From an uncultured Myxococcales bacterium (GTDB lineage: Bacteria; Myxococcota_A; UBA9042): a stretch of DNA of 64,000 nucleotides. Position numbers and translations under genes: made by a program. The stretch covers positions 1 through 64,000 of the forward strand of contig CAJBNH010000194.1 in NCBI GenBank assembly GCA_903955385.1, given 5' to 3'. Position 1 is the first letter of the stretch. Every line of letters starts with the position of its first letter. Below the pieces are notes generated by a model that was given only the letters and a program-made list of their open reading frames with translations, did no database searches and had not been told where the DNA came from. Positions 36,029 to 45,512 of this stretch are shown here, one piece after another.

Positions 36029-37326
36029 GGGCCCTCCGCAGCGACCGCAGCGGTGTTGGCTGTGGCGTGCGCGCGTGCGCGCCGCAGACCGTACCAAACG
36101 AGCGGAGCCGCCATGGCGAATAGCGCAAGCTCGGTCAGCGCCGTCGCCACCGCCGCACCCACGCCGCCCCACTTCGGAATCAGCACGAGGTTGGCTGCGA
36201 TGTTCACGCCGATCAGGGCCGCCGTGATGGCGAACTGGGGCCACACGAGACCCAGTGCCACCAGCATGTGCGTCTCCAGATAGTTCACGAACGTCAGCAG
36301 CACCGACGGGGCCAGCGCCTGCAGGACATCGGCGGACGGGCCGAACTGGTCACCGTACAACAACCGCGTGATCAAACTGGGAAAGACGGCCAGCAACAGA
36401 CCGGCCGCAACACCTGCCGCCACCAGGGCGGATAGGGTCTTGAGGTGCAGCCGCCCCGCTTCGGGACCCGCCAGATGCACCGCCCGACTGAGCGCGGGAA
36501 AGGTCGCGGCCATCAGCACCGCCGGAATCGCCGCCAGATTCTCGAACACCTTGTAACCCGCGTTGTACAAACCTGTTTCCACGTCACCGCGCATCTCTCG
36601 CAGCATCAGGACGTCGATCTTGAAGTAGACCAGACTGGCGACGATGGCCAGACCCAGCGGCAGGACCTCAACGGCGAACCGCCGCAGCGTCTCCCGCGAC
36701 CAGCCCGGCAACGGCCGCACGACTTTCAAGACCAGCGACCACGCGTGCGCGACGGCCACCAGCCCGGCGACCGCCATCGCAGCGGAAACCGTGACCATGA
36801 TCTGCGTGGAAGTCAGCCCCGCGACTTGAGATCCTGCCAGCGTCGCGCCGGTCACTCCCAGCTGGACGGCCGCATAGACGGCGCTGCTGCGGGCCTCGAG
36901 CTCCAGCCGCTGCACACCGCGGAACACCTGCCACGCCGCCTCGACCAGCGACGTACACAGCCCCGCGACACCGGCCAGCCCCAACGTCCACGCCAGCGCC
37001 GGCTCGTCCGCGTGCACCCATGCGATCACGGCGACCACGGCCAGATACGCCAACGACAACACACCCTTCAGCGTCAACACATGCCCGACGAGCTTGGGCG
37101 GCGGTTCTTCGGCCCGCGCGATCTCCCGCGCAAGGAACAGCCCCAGCCCCAGGTCCGTCATCTGCACGGTCAGCAGCGCCAGCGCCACCGCATACGTGTA
37201 CTGGCCATAGGTCGCGGTCCCCAGCGCACGAGCCACCAGCGCCACGAGCACCAGACGCAGGCCCTTCTCGACGACCACGCCCGCCGTCTTCCAGCCGATG
37301 TTGCGCACGATGCGGTGGGTGGCCAC
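36025..37326 (-). CDS. Polysaccharide flippase (Wzx/MOP superfamily)
   Basis: About 433 residues with 12-14 predicted membrane helices. The N-terminal segment IVRNIGWKTAGVVVEKGLRLVLVALVARALGTATYGQYTYA is typical of Wzx-type lipid-linked oligosaccharide flippases, as are VYFKIDVLMLREMRGDVETGLYNAGYKVFE and NYLETHMLVALG. No ATG lies at the homologous start; GTG 37326 is the best choice and avoids overlap with the upstream glycosyltransferase. It is in the same minus-strand operon as the ligase (ATGA overlap) and probably moves undecaprenyl-linked units to the periplasm. Confidence 0.87.
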   Translation of the reverse strand: MATHRIVRNIGWKTAGVVVEKGLRLVLVALVARALGTATYGQYTYAVALALLTVQMTDLGLGLFLAREIARAEEPPPKLVGHVLTLKGVLSLAYLAVVAVIAWVHADEPALAWTLGLAGVAGLCTSLVEAAWQVFRGVQRLELEARSSAVYAAVQLGVTGATLAGSQVAGLTSTQIMVTVSAAMAVAGLVAVAHAWSLVLKVVRPLPGWSRETLRRFAVEVLPLGLAIVASLVYFKIDVLMLREMRGDVETGLYNAGYKVFENLAAIPAVLMAATFPALSRAVHLAGPEAGRLHLKTLSALVAAGVAAGLLLAVFPSLITRLLYGDQFGPSADVLQALAPSVLLTFVNYLETHMLVALGLVWPQFAITAALIGVNIAANLVLIPKWGGVGAAVATALTELALFAMAAPLVWYGLRRARAHATANTAAVAAEGP

Positions 37327-37364
37327 GGTCGGTCCAGGGTCCGGCGGGTCGGACGAAGGTCGTT

Positions 37365-38531
37365 TCAGGATACGGACTTGCCTGTGGTCACGTGACCGGC
37401 CGCGGACAATGCATCCTCGATGGCGGCCACCATCCGGCGCAAGAACGCCGCCCGGTCGAACCGCAGGGCCTGCTCGCGACAAGCCTGAGGCGAGATACCG
37501 GTGGAGTCCAGCGCCTCAATCGCCTGTGCCAGCGCCTCAGGCGTCGGGTCGTCGAAGAACAGACCGGTTTCGCCGTCGCGCACGCTCTCGAGCGCCCCGC
37601 CGCGCCGAAACGCGATCACCGGCACGCCTGCCGCCTGCGCTTCCAGAGGGACGATGCCGAAGTCCTCCTCACCCGGGAAGACGAGGCAGCGCGCCTTGGC
37701 GTACCAGCTCGGCAGGTCTTCCTCACTGGTGCGACCGGCAAACGTGACGTTGGCAGGGGCGGTGCGCTCGATACGCGCTCGCTCCGGACCCTCGCCGACC
37801 ACCATCAGCTTGCGATGGGGCAGCAGTCGGTACGCTTCGACCGCCAAGTCGACGCGCTTGTAGGGCACCAGGCTGCCGAGCACGAGGTCGTACTCCGGCA
37901 CTTGACGCTGCAGGCTCGTGAAGCGGTCAAACTCGACCGGCGGTGCCACGACGGTGGCTTCGCGCTCATAGAACTGTTTGATCTTGTTCGCAGTATTCTG
38001 GCTGTTGGCCACGAACGCGTGCACGCGGGGCACGGTTTCCTTGTCCCAGTGGCGCAGCCAGCGTGCAGCGACCATCAGCAGCGGCGTGGCCAGGCGCAAA
38101 GCCGGGTGGCTGCCGCGGACGTAATCCGCCGTGCGGTCCCACGCATAACGAACCGGCGTGTGGCAGTAGCAGACGTGCACGGCGCCCGGAGCCACGATCA
38201 CACCCTTGGCGCAGCAGTGGCTGGACGACACGACCAGATCGTACCCGGACAGGTCCAGCTGCCCCACGGCGGTTGGGTACAGCGGCAACAGCCAGCGGTG
38301 GCGCTTGTGGGCGAATGGCACGCGGTCGGCAAATGACGTGACGTGCTTCATGGCCTCGATGCGCGGCGTGGCCACCCCGGGCACCCGCACCAGTGTGTGC
38401 AAGGTCGCGTCGGGAAACAGCTCGCACAGCGCGTCCAGCACCCGCTCACCACCGCGCAGGGTGACGAGCCAGTCGTGGACAAGAGCGACGCGCAGGTTGC
38501 GCAGGGAGGTTGGGGCGGTCGAATCGGTCAT
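37365..38531 (-). CDS. GT4-family glycosyltransferase (WbaZ-like)
   Basis: A GT-B fold transferase of 388 residues. It starts LRVALVHDWLVTLRGGERVLDAL, with the glycine-rich acceptor loop, and has CYCHTPVRYAWD, FVANSQNTANKIKQFY, and the donor-binding half VLGSLVPYKRVDLAVEAYRLL, VVGEGPE, and EEDFGIVPLEAQAAGVPVIAFRRGG with the E-x7-E motif. This set matches mannosyl-/rhamnosyltransferases of O-antigen clusters; the sugar is not known. It is a peripheral cytoplasmic enzyme. The start overlaps the upstream FAD-oxidase gene by ATGA. Confidence 0.9.
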   Translation of the reverse strand: MTDSTAPTSLRNLRVALVHDWLVTLRGGERVLDALCELFPDATLHTLVRVPGVATPRIEAMKHVTSFADRVPFAHKRHRWLLPLYPTAVGQLDLSGYDLVVSSSHCCAKGVIVAPGAVHVCYCHTPVRYAWDRTADYVRGSHPALRLATPLLMVAARWLRHWDKETVPRVHAFVANSQNTANKIKQFYEREATVVAPPVEFDRFTSLQRQVPEYDLVLGSLVPYKRVDLAVEAYRLLPHRKLMVVGEGPERARIERTAPANVTFAGRTSEEDLPSWYAKARCLVFPGEEDFGIVPLEAQAAGVPVIAFRRGGALESVRDGETGLFFDDPTPEALAQAIEALDSTGISPQACREQALRFDRAAFLRRMVAAIEDALSAAGHVTTGKSVS

Positions 38532-40021
38532 GTCGGTCCCGGGTCGGCGTCGAGGAGGCGAAGGGCTGGGGCGATCACGCGGTCGTACAGGTCAGTGGCC
38601 AGCACGCCGTCGGGGTCCAGTTCCTTGCGGAAGGCTGCGAACTTCAACAGGTTCTCGCGGGGAAATGCCGCCAGCACCGACTTGGGTTCCAGCGTGGCGT
38701 CCTTGGCGAAGTAGAAGCGACCGCCGTGCTTGACGACAATCGCGTCGAGCTCGTGGCACATCGCCCACAAACGCGCACGGTTGGACTTGGTCACGTGGAA
38801 GTCCATCGCCATCGAGTAGCCGTCCAGCCCGTGGGTCATCAGGAACGGGTCTGCCCGGTGGCGCTTCATCACGGCCAGCCACGTGGGCATTCCGCACTTC
38901 TGGGTGTGGGCGATGATCTCGCGGAAGGCGGCCGGCGCGTTGGCGTGCGGCACGAAGCTCTGGTGCTGGATCAGGCCGCCCGGCTTGTACGCCCACTTCC
39001 AGTTCGGCACGTAGTCGAGCAGGAAGTGGAAGGCGGCGTGGCTCTGGCGGTACTTCTTGCCGTGCTCCAAGACCCTGCCCGACACGTACTTGGCCCAATT
39101 GACCATCCGCATCCCAAGGTTGAACGAGAACGGCCACATCGCCGCCCACATCCACCTCTTGGGGAAGACGCCGAACAGGCGCGACGGCAGCTGTTGTCCA
39201 GCAAGTGAGGTCGAGGTCTTGGGGTCAGGATCGACGCCCTCCTTGATCTGCCATGCCACGTGAATCAAGCCGCGGCCCAAGGACTTGCCGCCCGCGAACC
39301 CGTCAATCCAGCCGACCAGATAGTCCGAGTCCGCCTCATGCTCGCGAAACTGCGCGAACAGCTCGTCCAGATGGGTCGAGGCCAGGCCCAGGACCTCGAT
39401 CTGCCCCGAGTACACGCGCTTCAGGTGCAGCTCGGCCTCCAGGATGATCGCCAGCTCGCCGAAGCCGCCCACGATCGCGTGGAACAGGTCCGGGTCGCCG
39501 TCGGGCGTCAGGTCTCGCACCTCACCGTTGGCGAACATGACCTTCAGCGATGTCACGTACTTGCCGATCGGCCCGGCCCGGTGCGCGTTCTTGCCGTGCA
39601 GGTTCATGCCCAGTGCGCCGCCAAGCGTGGGCTCCATCGTCCCCGACACGACCGGCGGCCACCAGCCTTCGGGCAGGCTGCGTTGCCACACGTCGCGCAG
39701 GGTCGCCCCGGCCTCGACTCGAATCACGCCCGTCTGGGCGTCGAACGCGAGGATCCTGTTCATGTCTCTAAAATCAATGACGATCTTGCCCGTGCCGCAC
39801 GCCCCGTCGCCGTACGAGCATCCTGAGCCGCGCAGCGCGATTCGGGTGCCCTCCGCGCGGGCGCACGTCAACGCCGCTCGCACGCCCTCGGCATCGGTGG
39901 GGCGAAACACGCGCGCCTCGCCGCCAACCGCCATGCCCCAGCCTTCGACACGCTGAGGAATGAGCGCGAGGCTGCCGCCGGTCAGAAGTTGAGTCGCCGG
40001 AACAGAATCGAGGGTATGCAT
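38528..40021 (-). CDS. FAD-dependent oxidase, DprE1-like
   Basis: 497 residues of the PCMH-type FAD oxidase fold. It follows mycobacterial DprE1 closely in key places as I recall them: RVEGWGMA, RGSGCSYGDGACGTG, TLGGALGMNLHGKNAHRAG, VGGFGELAII and GGRFYFAKDA. DprE1 oxidises the 2'-hydroxyl of polyprenyl-phosphoryl ribose, the first half of an epimerisation to arabinose. The cysteine targeted by benzothiazinones in mycobacteria falls in DGYSMAMDF here and appears to be Ala. Ser-Tyr-Gly at the flavin site is consistent with no covalent His-FAD. It overlaps both neighbours (a DprE2-like SDR upstream and a GT4 downstream). The start ATG 40021 is inside the SDR gene end. Confidence 0.8.
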   Translation of the reverse strand: MHTLDSVPATQLLTGGSLALIPQRVEGWGMAVGGEARVFRPTDAEGVRAALTCARAEGTRIALRGSGCSYGDGACGTGKIVIDFRDMNRILAFDAQTGVIRVEAGATLRDVWQRSLPEGWWPPVVSGTMEPTLGGALGMNLHGKNAHRAGPIGKYVTSLKVMFANGEVRDLTPDGDPDLFHAIVGGFGELAIILEAELHLKRVYSGQIEVLGLASTHLDELFAQFREHEADSDYLVGWIDGFAGGKSLGRGLIHVAWQIKEGVDPDPKTSTSLAGQQLPSRLFGVFPKRWMWAAMWPFSFNLGMRMVNWAKYVSGRVLEHGKKYRQSHAAFHFLLDYVPNWKWAYKPGGLIQHQSFVPHANAPAAFREIIAHTQKCGMPTWLAVMKRHRADPFLMTHGLDGYSMAMDFHVTKSNRARLWAMCHELDAIVVKHGGRFYFAKDATLEPKSVLAAFPRENLLKFAAFRKELDPDGVLATDLYDRVIAPALRLLDADPGPT

Positions 40022-40719
40022 CGAACCACCGCCATGATCAGGCGCCACCGCGCAGGCACGTACACCGTTTGCTCGCCGCGCTCCAGAGCCCTGACGATGC
40101 GCTTGGCCGCCTGCTCGACCGGGATGACGAAGGGCTGCTTGGGGCCGCCCTCGATCATCGGGGTTGCGACCGGTCCGGGCTTGATGGTGACCACCCGGAT
40201 GCCGCGCACGGTCAGGCGATTGCGCAAGGATTCCAAGAATGTGTGGAGGCCCGCCTTGGACGCGCCGTACGCAGGTCCGGGGCGTCGACCGCGATCGCCG
40301 GCAACGGAACCGATGCCGCAGAGCGTGCCGTGTCCCTGCGCCAAAAACGCGGTCGCTCCCGCGTCCAGCCAAGCCACGGCGCCGAGCAGGTTGGTCGCGA
40401 ACACGGCCCGGTCTTGCTCGGCGGGGAACTCGTCGGGCCCTACGGGAGGCATGATGCCCGCGCAGTAGACGAGTGTGTCGATGCCCCCCATGCGGTCGGA
40501 CAGACGGGCGAAGCAAGGACCGGCAGCGGAAACGTCTGCTGCGTCGCAGGGTTCCACCACGGCGCGGCCACCACGCTTCTCAACCGCCGCTGCGACCGAC
40601 GCCAAGGCATCGGCCCGTCGGGCGACCAGTCCCAGCACGCGGTTCGGCTGCGCCAAGGCCTCAGCCAGCGCTGCGCCGATGCCCGACGATGCGCCCACGA
40701 TGACGATGCGATCCAGCAT
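39982..40719 (-). CDS. Short-chain dehydrogenase/reductase, DprE2-like
   Basis: 245 residues. The Rossmann motif is IVIVGASSGIGAAL, the NAG-like element is VYCAGIMPP, and the catalytic pair is in GPAYGASKAGLHTFLES (Tyr-x-x-x-Lys) with a Ser before it (GIGSVAGDRG). The C-terminus (QTVYVPARWRLIMAVVRCIPSILFRRLNF) resembles the membrane-associated tail of DprE2, which reduces the keto intermediate to arabinose. Pairing with the DprE1-like gene, with 40-bp overlap, strengthens this reading. Other polyprenyl-sugar epimerases remain possible. ATG 40719 was chosen because the dinucleotide fold starts there. Confidence 0.8.
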   Translation of the reverse strand: MLDRIVIVGASSGIGAALAEALAQPNRVLGLVARRADALASVAAAVEKRGGRAVVEPCDAADVSAAGPCFARLSDRMGGIDTLVYCAGIMPPVGPDEFPAEQDRAVFATNLLGAVAWLDAGATAFLAQGHGTLCGIGSVAGDRGRRPGPAYGASKAGLHTFLESLRNRLTVRGIRVVTIKPGPVATPMIEGGPKQPFVIPVEQAAKRIVRALERGEQTVYVPARWRLIMAVVRCIPSILFRRLNF

Positions 40720-40866
40720 GGCAGGCTCGAACGCCGCGAACCGACGCGGGGGCCAAGATCGTAGTGCGCGGGGACCGAGACTGCAACCGGGACCACGGAG
40801 AGAAGGCGCGGCGTCGGCTCCGATTCCGGCGGATCGAAACGGACCACCAGCGACTCGCAAGCGCCT

Positions 40867-40887
40867 CTCAAGTCCCAAGCACCTTAG
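40867..40887. repeat. Dispersed 21-bp palindrome, copy in a divergent promoter region
   Basis: CTCAAGTCC, CAA centre, GCACCTTAG. On the other strand it matches the 5772 copy at 17 of 21 positions. It lies between the divergent SDR gene and the membrane glycosyltransferase-like gene. Confidence 0.7.
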
Positions 40888-40972
40888 TGTCCAACCATGC
40901 GTCATTCCTTTGTTTTTCCCGATGATGCCGAGGGTTTGCAACGCCCCCGGATGCAGGGCATTCTCGCCCGCC

Positions 40973-42712
40973 ATGAACGCCTCATCCCCCCGTGCCACGT
41001 CCGACGCCCTTCCCCGCCGCTGGCTGCTCCTGTTCGGTCTGGTGTGCGCTTTCGCCTACCTGTGGTTGTTCAACTGGTCCGAGTCCACCAACAACCCGAA
41101 CGAGAACGTGCGGATCTACATGACCCGCGCCATGGCAGAGCACGGTACTTACGCCATCGGTCATCGAGAGATCGTCGGCGGTCGACAGGTGGACTCCGGG
41201 CCGATTCTGGAAGAGTGGGGCTACGTCAACGACAAGGCCCTGCGCTGCCAGGACTCGACACAGACCGCTCCCAAGTGCACGGGCAACCTCTATGCCGGCA
41301 AGGCGCCTGGGCTTTCCTTTCTGGGCGTGGTTCCCCTGCTGGTCTTGCGCGCCGGCTACAGCGCCCTTGGCTGGGGCCAGCCGTCGCGGGCGGTCGTCGT
41401 GTGGTGGCTGCGGTTGATCGTGGTGGTGCTGCCGACGCTGCTGGCGTGGCTGTGGCTGGCGCGCCACTTGGTCCGGCGGGTGGACGACCCCCGACTTGGC
41501 CTCGCCGCCGTGCTTGCCGCCGCGCTGGGGTCGCTGTCGCTGACGTATGGCCAGATGTTCGCGGGGCACCAGCCCACCGGAGTCGCGCTGCTGGTGACGT
41601 TCGGCGCGGTCGTTGCGGCGGGGTCCAAGGGGCGACCATGGCTCGTGGTTCTGGCCGCGTTTGCCGGGGCTTGGGCCACCGTCATCGAGTTTCCGTCTGG
41701 TCCGGCGGCCGCGCTGCTGCTCGGCTGGCTACTGCTGCGGAGGCGCGACTGGCGTGATCTTGGGTGGCTTGCTCTGGGCGCGGCCGTGCCGGTTGCCCTG
41801 TTGGCGCACTTCAACGCAAGCGCTTTCGGCAAGCCGTGGAGCCTGCCCTACGGCTTTCTCGAAAACCCCGGCTTCGTGCGCGACATCGCCCCCGGCTTGT
41901 TCGGCATCTCGTTTCCAACGCTGGAGAAGTCCGCGGGTTCTTTGATCTCTCCGTTCACCGGCCTCTATTTCTGGGCCCCTTGGGTGTTGCTTGCGTTTCT
42001 GGGGTTCCTGGCGAGCCGCCGCTCCTATGCCCCGGCGGCCGCCCCAAGCGAGAGCACGGCCGCTCGCCCTTCCCTATGGCTCGACCGTCGCGGCGAAGCG
42101 CTGGTGGCGTCGTTGATCTGCCTGTATTTCCTGTACTTCCAATGCAGTCACAGCCTCTGGCGCGGCGGCTGGGTGATCGGTCCGCGCTACATCACGGGCC
42201 TGGTGCCGTTTGCCGCCATCGCGGTGGCCCACGGTCTCGACTCCCTGAGTGGGCGAGCCAAGTCCTTGACCTGTCTGCTGTTCGGGGTGGCCGCCGCGGT
42301 TGCCGTCGCCGTCACGGGCCTCGCGTCATCGGTCTCTCAGGGCTTTCCGTTCGAAAACTACAACCCGCTGCCTGAGATGGTGCAGCCCCTGCTGCAAAAC
42401 GGCTTTGTCGCGCGCAATCCACTGATGGCGCTGGGGGTTGCCGGGCCGTGGAGCGGCCTGCCGTACTTCCTTGCCCTGCTGGCGGGCGCGCTCTGGGTCG
42501 TCTGGCTGGTGCGCCCGCGCTCGGGCTCTCCCGCGGTCCGCAACGCCGCCGTGGCCGCCGTGCTTGCCATCGCGATGTTGGCTGTCCTTGGGCTGTGGCA
42601 CGTCGGTCCCGGGCGTCGGCCACACACCGATGCCGCGCTGCGAGGCCGGATGGAGGCCTGGACGCCGGCGAATCCGCCCGGCTCGTTCATCCCGCCTGAC
42701 CTGCCGAACTGA
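40973..42712 (+). CDS. Polytopic membrane protein, GT39/GT-C-like
   Basis: 579 residues with about eleven hydrophobic helices. After the first helix comes an acidic lumenal loop (NPNENVRIYMTRAMAEHGTYAI), placed like the catalytic loop of GT-C glycosyltransferases, then TGNLYAGKAPGLSFLGV. Similar proteins with NEN-R-x-Y loops occur in myxobacteria, but I know no characterised member. Being next to a DprE-like pair, a role using polyprenyl-phosphate sugars is plausible (inference). The start is ATG 40973; the frame is open upstream without homology. Transcription is divergent from the polysaccharide operon. Confidence 0.75.
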   Translation: MNASSPRATSDALPRRWLLLFGLVCAFAYLWLFNWSESTNNPNENVRIYMTRAMAEHGTYAIGHREIVGGRQVDSGPILEEWGYVNDKALRCQDSTQTAPKCTGNLYAGKAPGLSFLGVVPLLVLRAGYSALGWGQPSRAVVVWWLRLIVVVLPTLLAWLWLARHLVRRVDDPRLGLAAVLAAALGSLSLTYGQMFAGHQPTGVALLVTFGAVVAAGSKGRPWLVVLAAFAGAWATVIEFPSGPAAALLLGWLLLRRRDWRDLGWLALGAAVPVALLAHFNASAFGKPWSLPYGFLENPGFVRDIAPGLFGISFPTLEKSAGSLISPFTGLYFWAPWVLLAFLGFLASRRSYAPAAAPSESTAARPSLWLDRRGEALVASLICLYFLYFQCSHSLWRGGWVIGPRYITGLVPFAAIAVAHGLDSLSGRAKSLTCLLFGVAAAVAVAVTGLASSVSQGFPFENYNPLPEMVQPLLQNGFVARNPLMALGVAGPWSGLPYFLALLAGALWVVWLVRPRSGSPAVRNAAVAAVLAIAMLAVLGLWHVGPGRRPHTDAALRGRMEAWTPANPPGSFIPPDLPN

Positions 42713-42721
42713 CCCCGTGCG

Positions 42722-43771
42722 CTACTTCGCCCGCCACACCCGCGTCAGCTTCCGCAGCGACTCGACGGTGCGAAAGTCGATGTTCATGTGTCCGCCCTCG
42801 AACTCCTCGATCTCGTGGGGAATTCCGTGTGCCCGCAGCCGACTCGCCAACACGCGATGGCCAAGGTCCAGGTACCACTCGTCGCTGGTGCCTGCGTCCA
42901 GGTACAGCAACTCCAAGCTCTTCAGCGCATCGACGTGGTGCTGCACCATCTCGACCGGGTCGCACGCCAGCCACTTGCGCCAGACGGTGTCGACCAGCTC
43001 GCCCGTCTCCAGATCGAACGGCAGGTCCGCCAAGATCTCAGGAACTTCCAAGTTCGGCGAGTAGCACTGCGCGTACGCCAGAATCATCATCGCGCTGAAG
43101 TCGTTGCCCCCGCGCTTGCGATGGGTCGGGAACGCGCGGGCGAACGGCGCGGGGCCGCCCCACTTGCGAAACACTTGAAATGCCTTGCCGAAGTCGCCGG
43201 GGCACGAGACCGGAAAGTAGCTGTCGGCCGCCGTCGCACACACCAGCCCGAACACCTCGGGCCGCGTCATGCCCATCACCAGCGCACCGTAGCCGCCAGA
43301 GCTTTTGCCGAACACCGCGCGGTGCGAGCGGTCCGGAATCGTGCGAAAACGCGCGTCGACCTCCGCCACCAGCTCGTCGGCCAAGTAGGTGCCGTAGCGA
43401 CCGGTCGCGGGTGAGTCGCGGTACTGCGCGCCCCCGAAGCGGGTGAAGCCATCGGGAAAGGCGACGATCATCGGCTCGATCTCGCCAGAGGTCATCCACG
43501 CATCCAGCTGGTCCGGCAGCGTCTCTTCCCAAGCGCGAACGGTCGTCGCCTTCAGCTCGCCCCAGCCGCCGTACCCGGACAGCAGCCAAGCCACCGGAAA
43601 GCGTCGCTGCGGCTCGGTGTCGTACTGCGGCGGAACGTAGACGGGGAACTGCCGGATGTGCGGGTCGCCCAAGGGGTTTCCGTGAAGGGCAGCGCTGTCG
43701 TGAACGACGTCGTGGAGCTGGCGGCGGGCGCGGGGGGCAGGCAAGGGGAACCTCCGAAAGGGCAAGACCAT
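42722..43771 (-). CDS. Alpha/beta-hydrolase esterase (esterase D / Ag85-type superfamily)
   Basis: About 349 residues with no clear signal peptide. The nucleophile elbow is FGKSSGGYGALVMGM (G-x-S-x-G), with an oxyanion-type PVAWLLSGYGGWG earlier. A late acidic residue (LDAGTSDEWYLD) and His (FEGGHMNID) complete a plausible catalytic triad. The family covers S-formylglutathione hydrolase, ferulic and enterochelin esterases and mycolyltransferases, and sequence alone does not decide. Start choice is uncertain: ATG 43771 is used, ATG 43810 is also in frame. It converges with the membrane glycosyltransferase-like gene, 9 bp apart. Confidence 0.82.
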   Translation of the reverse strand: MVLPFRRFPLPAPRARRQLHDVVHDSAALHGNPLGDPHIRQFPVYVPPQYDTEPQRRFPVAWLLSGYGGWGELKATTVRAWEETLPDQLDAWMTSGEIEPMIVAFPDGFTRFGGAQYRDSPATGRYGTYLADELVAEVDARFRTIPDRSHRAVFGKSSGGYGALVMGMTRPEVFGLVCATAADSYFPVSCPGDFGKAFQVFRKWGGPAPFARAFPTHRKRGGNDFSAMMILAYAQCYSPNLEVPEILADLPFDLETGELVDTVWRKWLACDPVEMVQHHVDALKSLELLYLDAGTSDEWYLDLGHRVLASRLRAHGIPHEIEEFEGGHMNIDFRTVESLRKLTRVWRAK

Positions 43772-44016
43772 CCGTCTTGAGCGGCGGCGAGCGAGGTTGG
43801 CACGGGCCATGCACCTTGGGAAGCCGGGAGGCGGTGCGGCTGCCGGATCTGGAGCACGCGCGCGGCACCCGAAGGGCCAAGCGAATCTTGCAGATCGGCG
43901 CAGGCCTGCTAGAAGACTGCGGAAGATCGAAGCAACCGGCCCGCAGCGAGTCGGCGACAGACAACAGGCTGGTGGAGCAACCCTACTCCACGCGGGGAGG
44001 CGGTCCCGAACAGGCG

Positions 44017-45312
44017 ATGGCGAAGATCCGGGTCTGCGATGTCAACGACTTCTTCAGCCTCACGGGGGGCGGCGTGCGCCGCTATCACCTCGAGAAGCTG
44101 CGGTTCATGTCGCGTCGCGAGGACATCGAGTACCACCTGCTGCTGCCCAGCGACCACGCGGGCATCGAGGTGCACGGCCACGCCCGGATTCATCACGTGC
44201 CGGCCATTCCGCTGCTGCGCTCGGGCTACCGTCTGATCGTCAACCCGTTGCGACTGCGCAGGATTCTGCGCCAGATCCGCCCCGACATCGTCGAGGTCGG
44301 CAGCCCGTACAACACCCCGGATTGGGTCCGCTTCGCCCTGCGCGGTCTGTCGTGTCAGGTGGTCGGCTTCTGGCACGCGAACTTCCCGGTCACCGACGTC
44401 GGCCGCGTGCTGGCCAAGGTGAGCAGGTCGTTGGGGCGGCTGGGCGAGCGGCTGGGCTGGGCGTGGGCGCGGCGCACCTATGGCCGGTTCGCTGCGACGA
44501 TGGCGGCAACCCACACGATGGTGCAGCAGTTGGAGGGCAACGGCGTCCGTGGCGTCGTCCACGCGCCGCTCGGCGTCGACACACACATGTTCCACCCCCG
44601 GCACCGCGACGAGGTGCTGCGGGCCAGCTGGGGCGCAGGACCCGACGACATCGTCCTGTGTTATCCCAACCGCCTGAGCGAAGAGAAGAACTACAAGCCG
44701 CTGCTGGAGGCCTACGAGCGGCTGCGCACGACTACCGACCTCAAGCCCATCCTCGTGGTGGCCGGCTATGGTCCGGGCAAGGTCGAAGTGCGCGCGCTGG
44801 CTGAGCAATACAAGGAAGTCCACTATCTCGGCTTTCTGGAGAAGCCGCGCGACATGGCCCGGCTGATGGCCTCCGTCGATGTGGTGGCGGTGCTGTGCCC
44901 GTACGAGACCTTCGGTCTGTCCGCGGTCGAGGCGATGGCGAGCGGGGCGGCGCTGCTGGGTTCCGCACACATGAGCATCGGCGAGCTGCTCGCGACCTGC
45001 CGCTGCGGTCTCGCCCTGGAGGAGACGACGGCACAAACGGTGGCCGATGCCTGGCTGGAACTGCTGAAGCCCGGACGCGCCAAGCTGTTGGGCGCCCGCG
45101 GCCACGCCGAGGCCCTCGCACGCTACTCGTGGAAGGCGACGTTTGCGCGCATCGTCGAAGTCTACAACGCGGTGCTTGTCCAAGCGGCCAGCCGTCCGAC
45201 ACTCGGGGTGCCCTCGGTCAGCATCGCCGGGCTGCTGGCGCAGGACTCAGACCTGCCCACCGAAGCGGAAGCTCGCGAGGACATGGAGCATCCGTTCAAG
45301 GGCTCCTTCTGA
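44017..45312 (+). CDS. GT4-family glycosyltransferase
   Basis: 431 residues of GT-B fold. It begins KIRVCDVNDFFSLTGGGVRRYHLEK, with a Gly-rich acceptor loop, then IVEVGSPYNTPDWVRF, the linker helix, and the donor half YPNRLSEEKNYKPLLEAYERL, VVAGYGPGK, HYLGFLEKPRDMARLMASVDVVAV and CPYETFGLSAVEAMASG with E-x7-E. Similar enzymes transfer hexoses to lipids or polysaccharides. The start is ATG 44017 (AKIRVCD); the upstream in-frame extension overlaps the divergent esterase. The next gene is a lipoprotein on the same strand, but with its own promoter. Confidence 0.88.
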   Translation: MAKIRVCDVNDFFSLTGGGVRRYHLEKLRFMSRREDIEYHLLLPSDHAGIEVHGHARIHHVPAIPLLRSGYRLIVNPLRLRRILRQIRPDIVEVGSPYNTPDWVRFALRGLSCQVVGFWHANFPVTDVGRVLAKVSRSLGRLGERLGWAWARRTYGRFAATMAATHTMVQQLEGNGVRGVVHAPLGVDTHMFHPRHRDEVLRASWGAGPDDIVLCYPNRLSEEKNYKPLLEAYERLRTTTDLKPILVVAGYGPGKVEVRALAEQYKEVHYLGFLEKPRDMARLMASVDVVAVLCPYETFGLSAVEAMASGAALLGSAHMSIGELLATCRCGLALEETTAQTVADAWLELLKPGRAKLLGARGHAEALARYSWKATFARIVEVYNAVLVQAASRPTLGVPSVSIAGLLAQDSDLPTEAEAREDMEHPFKGSF

Positions 45313-45340
45313 ATTCCTTTCCAGATCGCTTTGCTCGACA

Positions 45341-45369
45341 TTGACTTGACCCGAGGTCAGGTCTATCAT
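45341..45369 (+). promoter_or_regulatory. Sigma-70-type promoter of the Thr-rich lipoprotein gene
   Basis: TTGACT (45341-45346), exactly 17 bases, then TATCAT (45364-45369). This leaves an untranslated leader of about 135 bases before ATG 45513. Confidence 0.6.
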
Positions 45370-45512
45370 GCTCGTCCCCCCCCACCGTGTTTACCTAAGG
45401 TTGGCCCGCCGATACGGGTCGCTCAGGTGTTGCACGAGAGGGTGTTGGCGACGCGCACGGGGGCTCGCCGCCGCAAGACACCATGGCCGGGACAAGGTCC
45501 TGAGCCGCAAGG

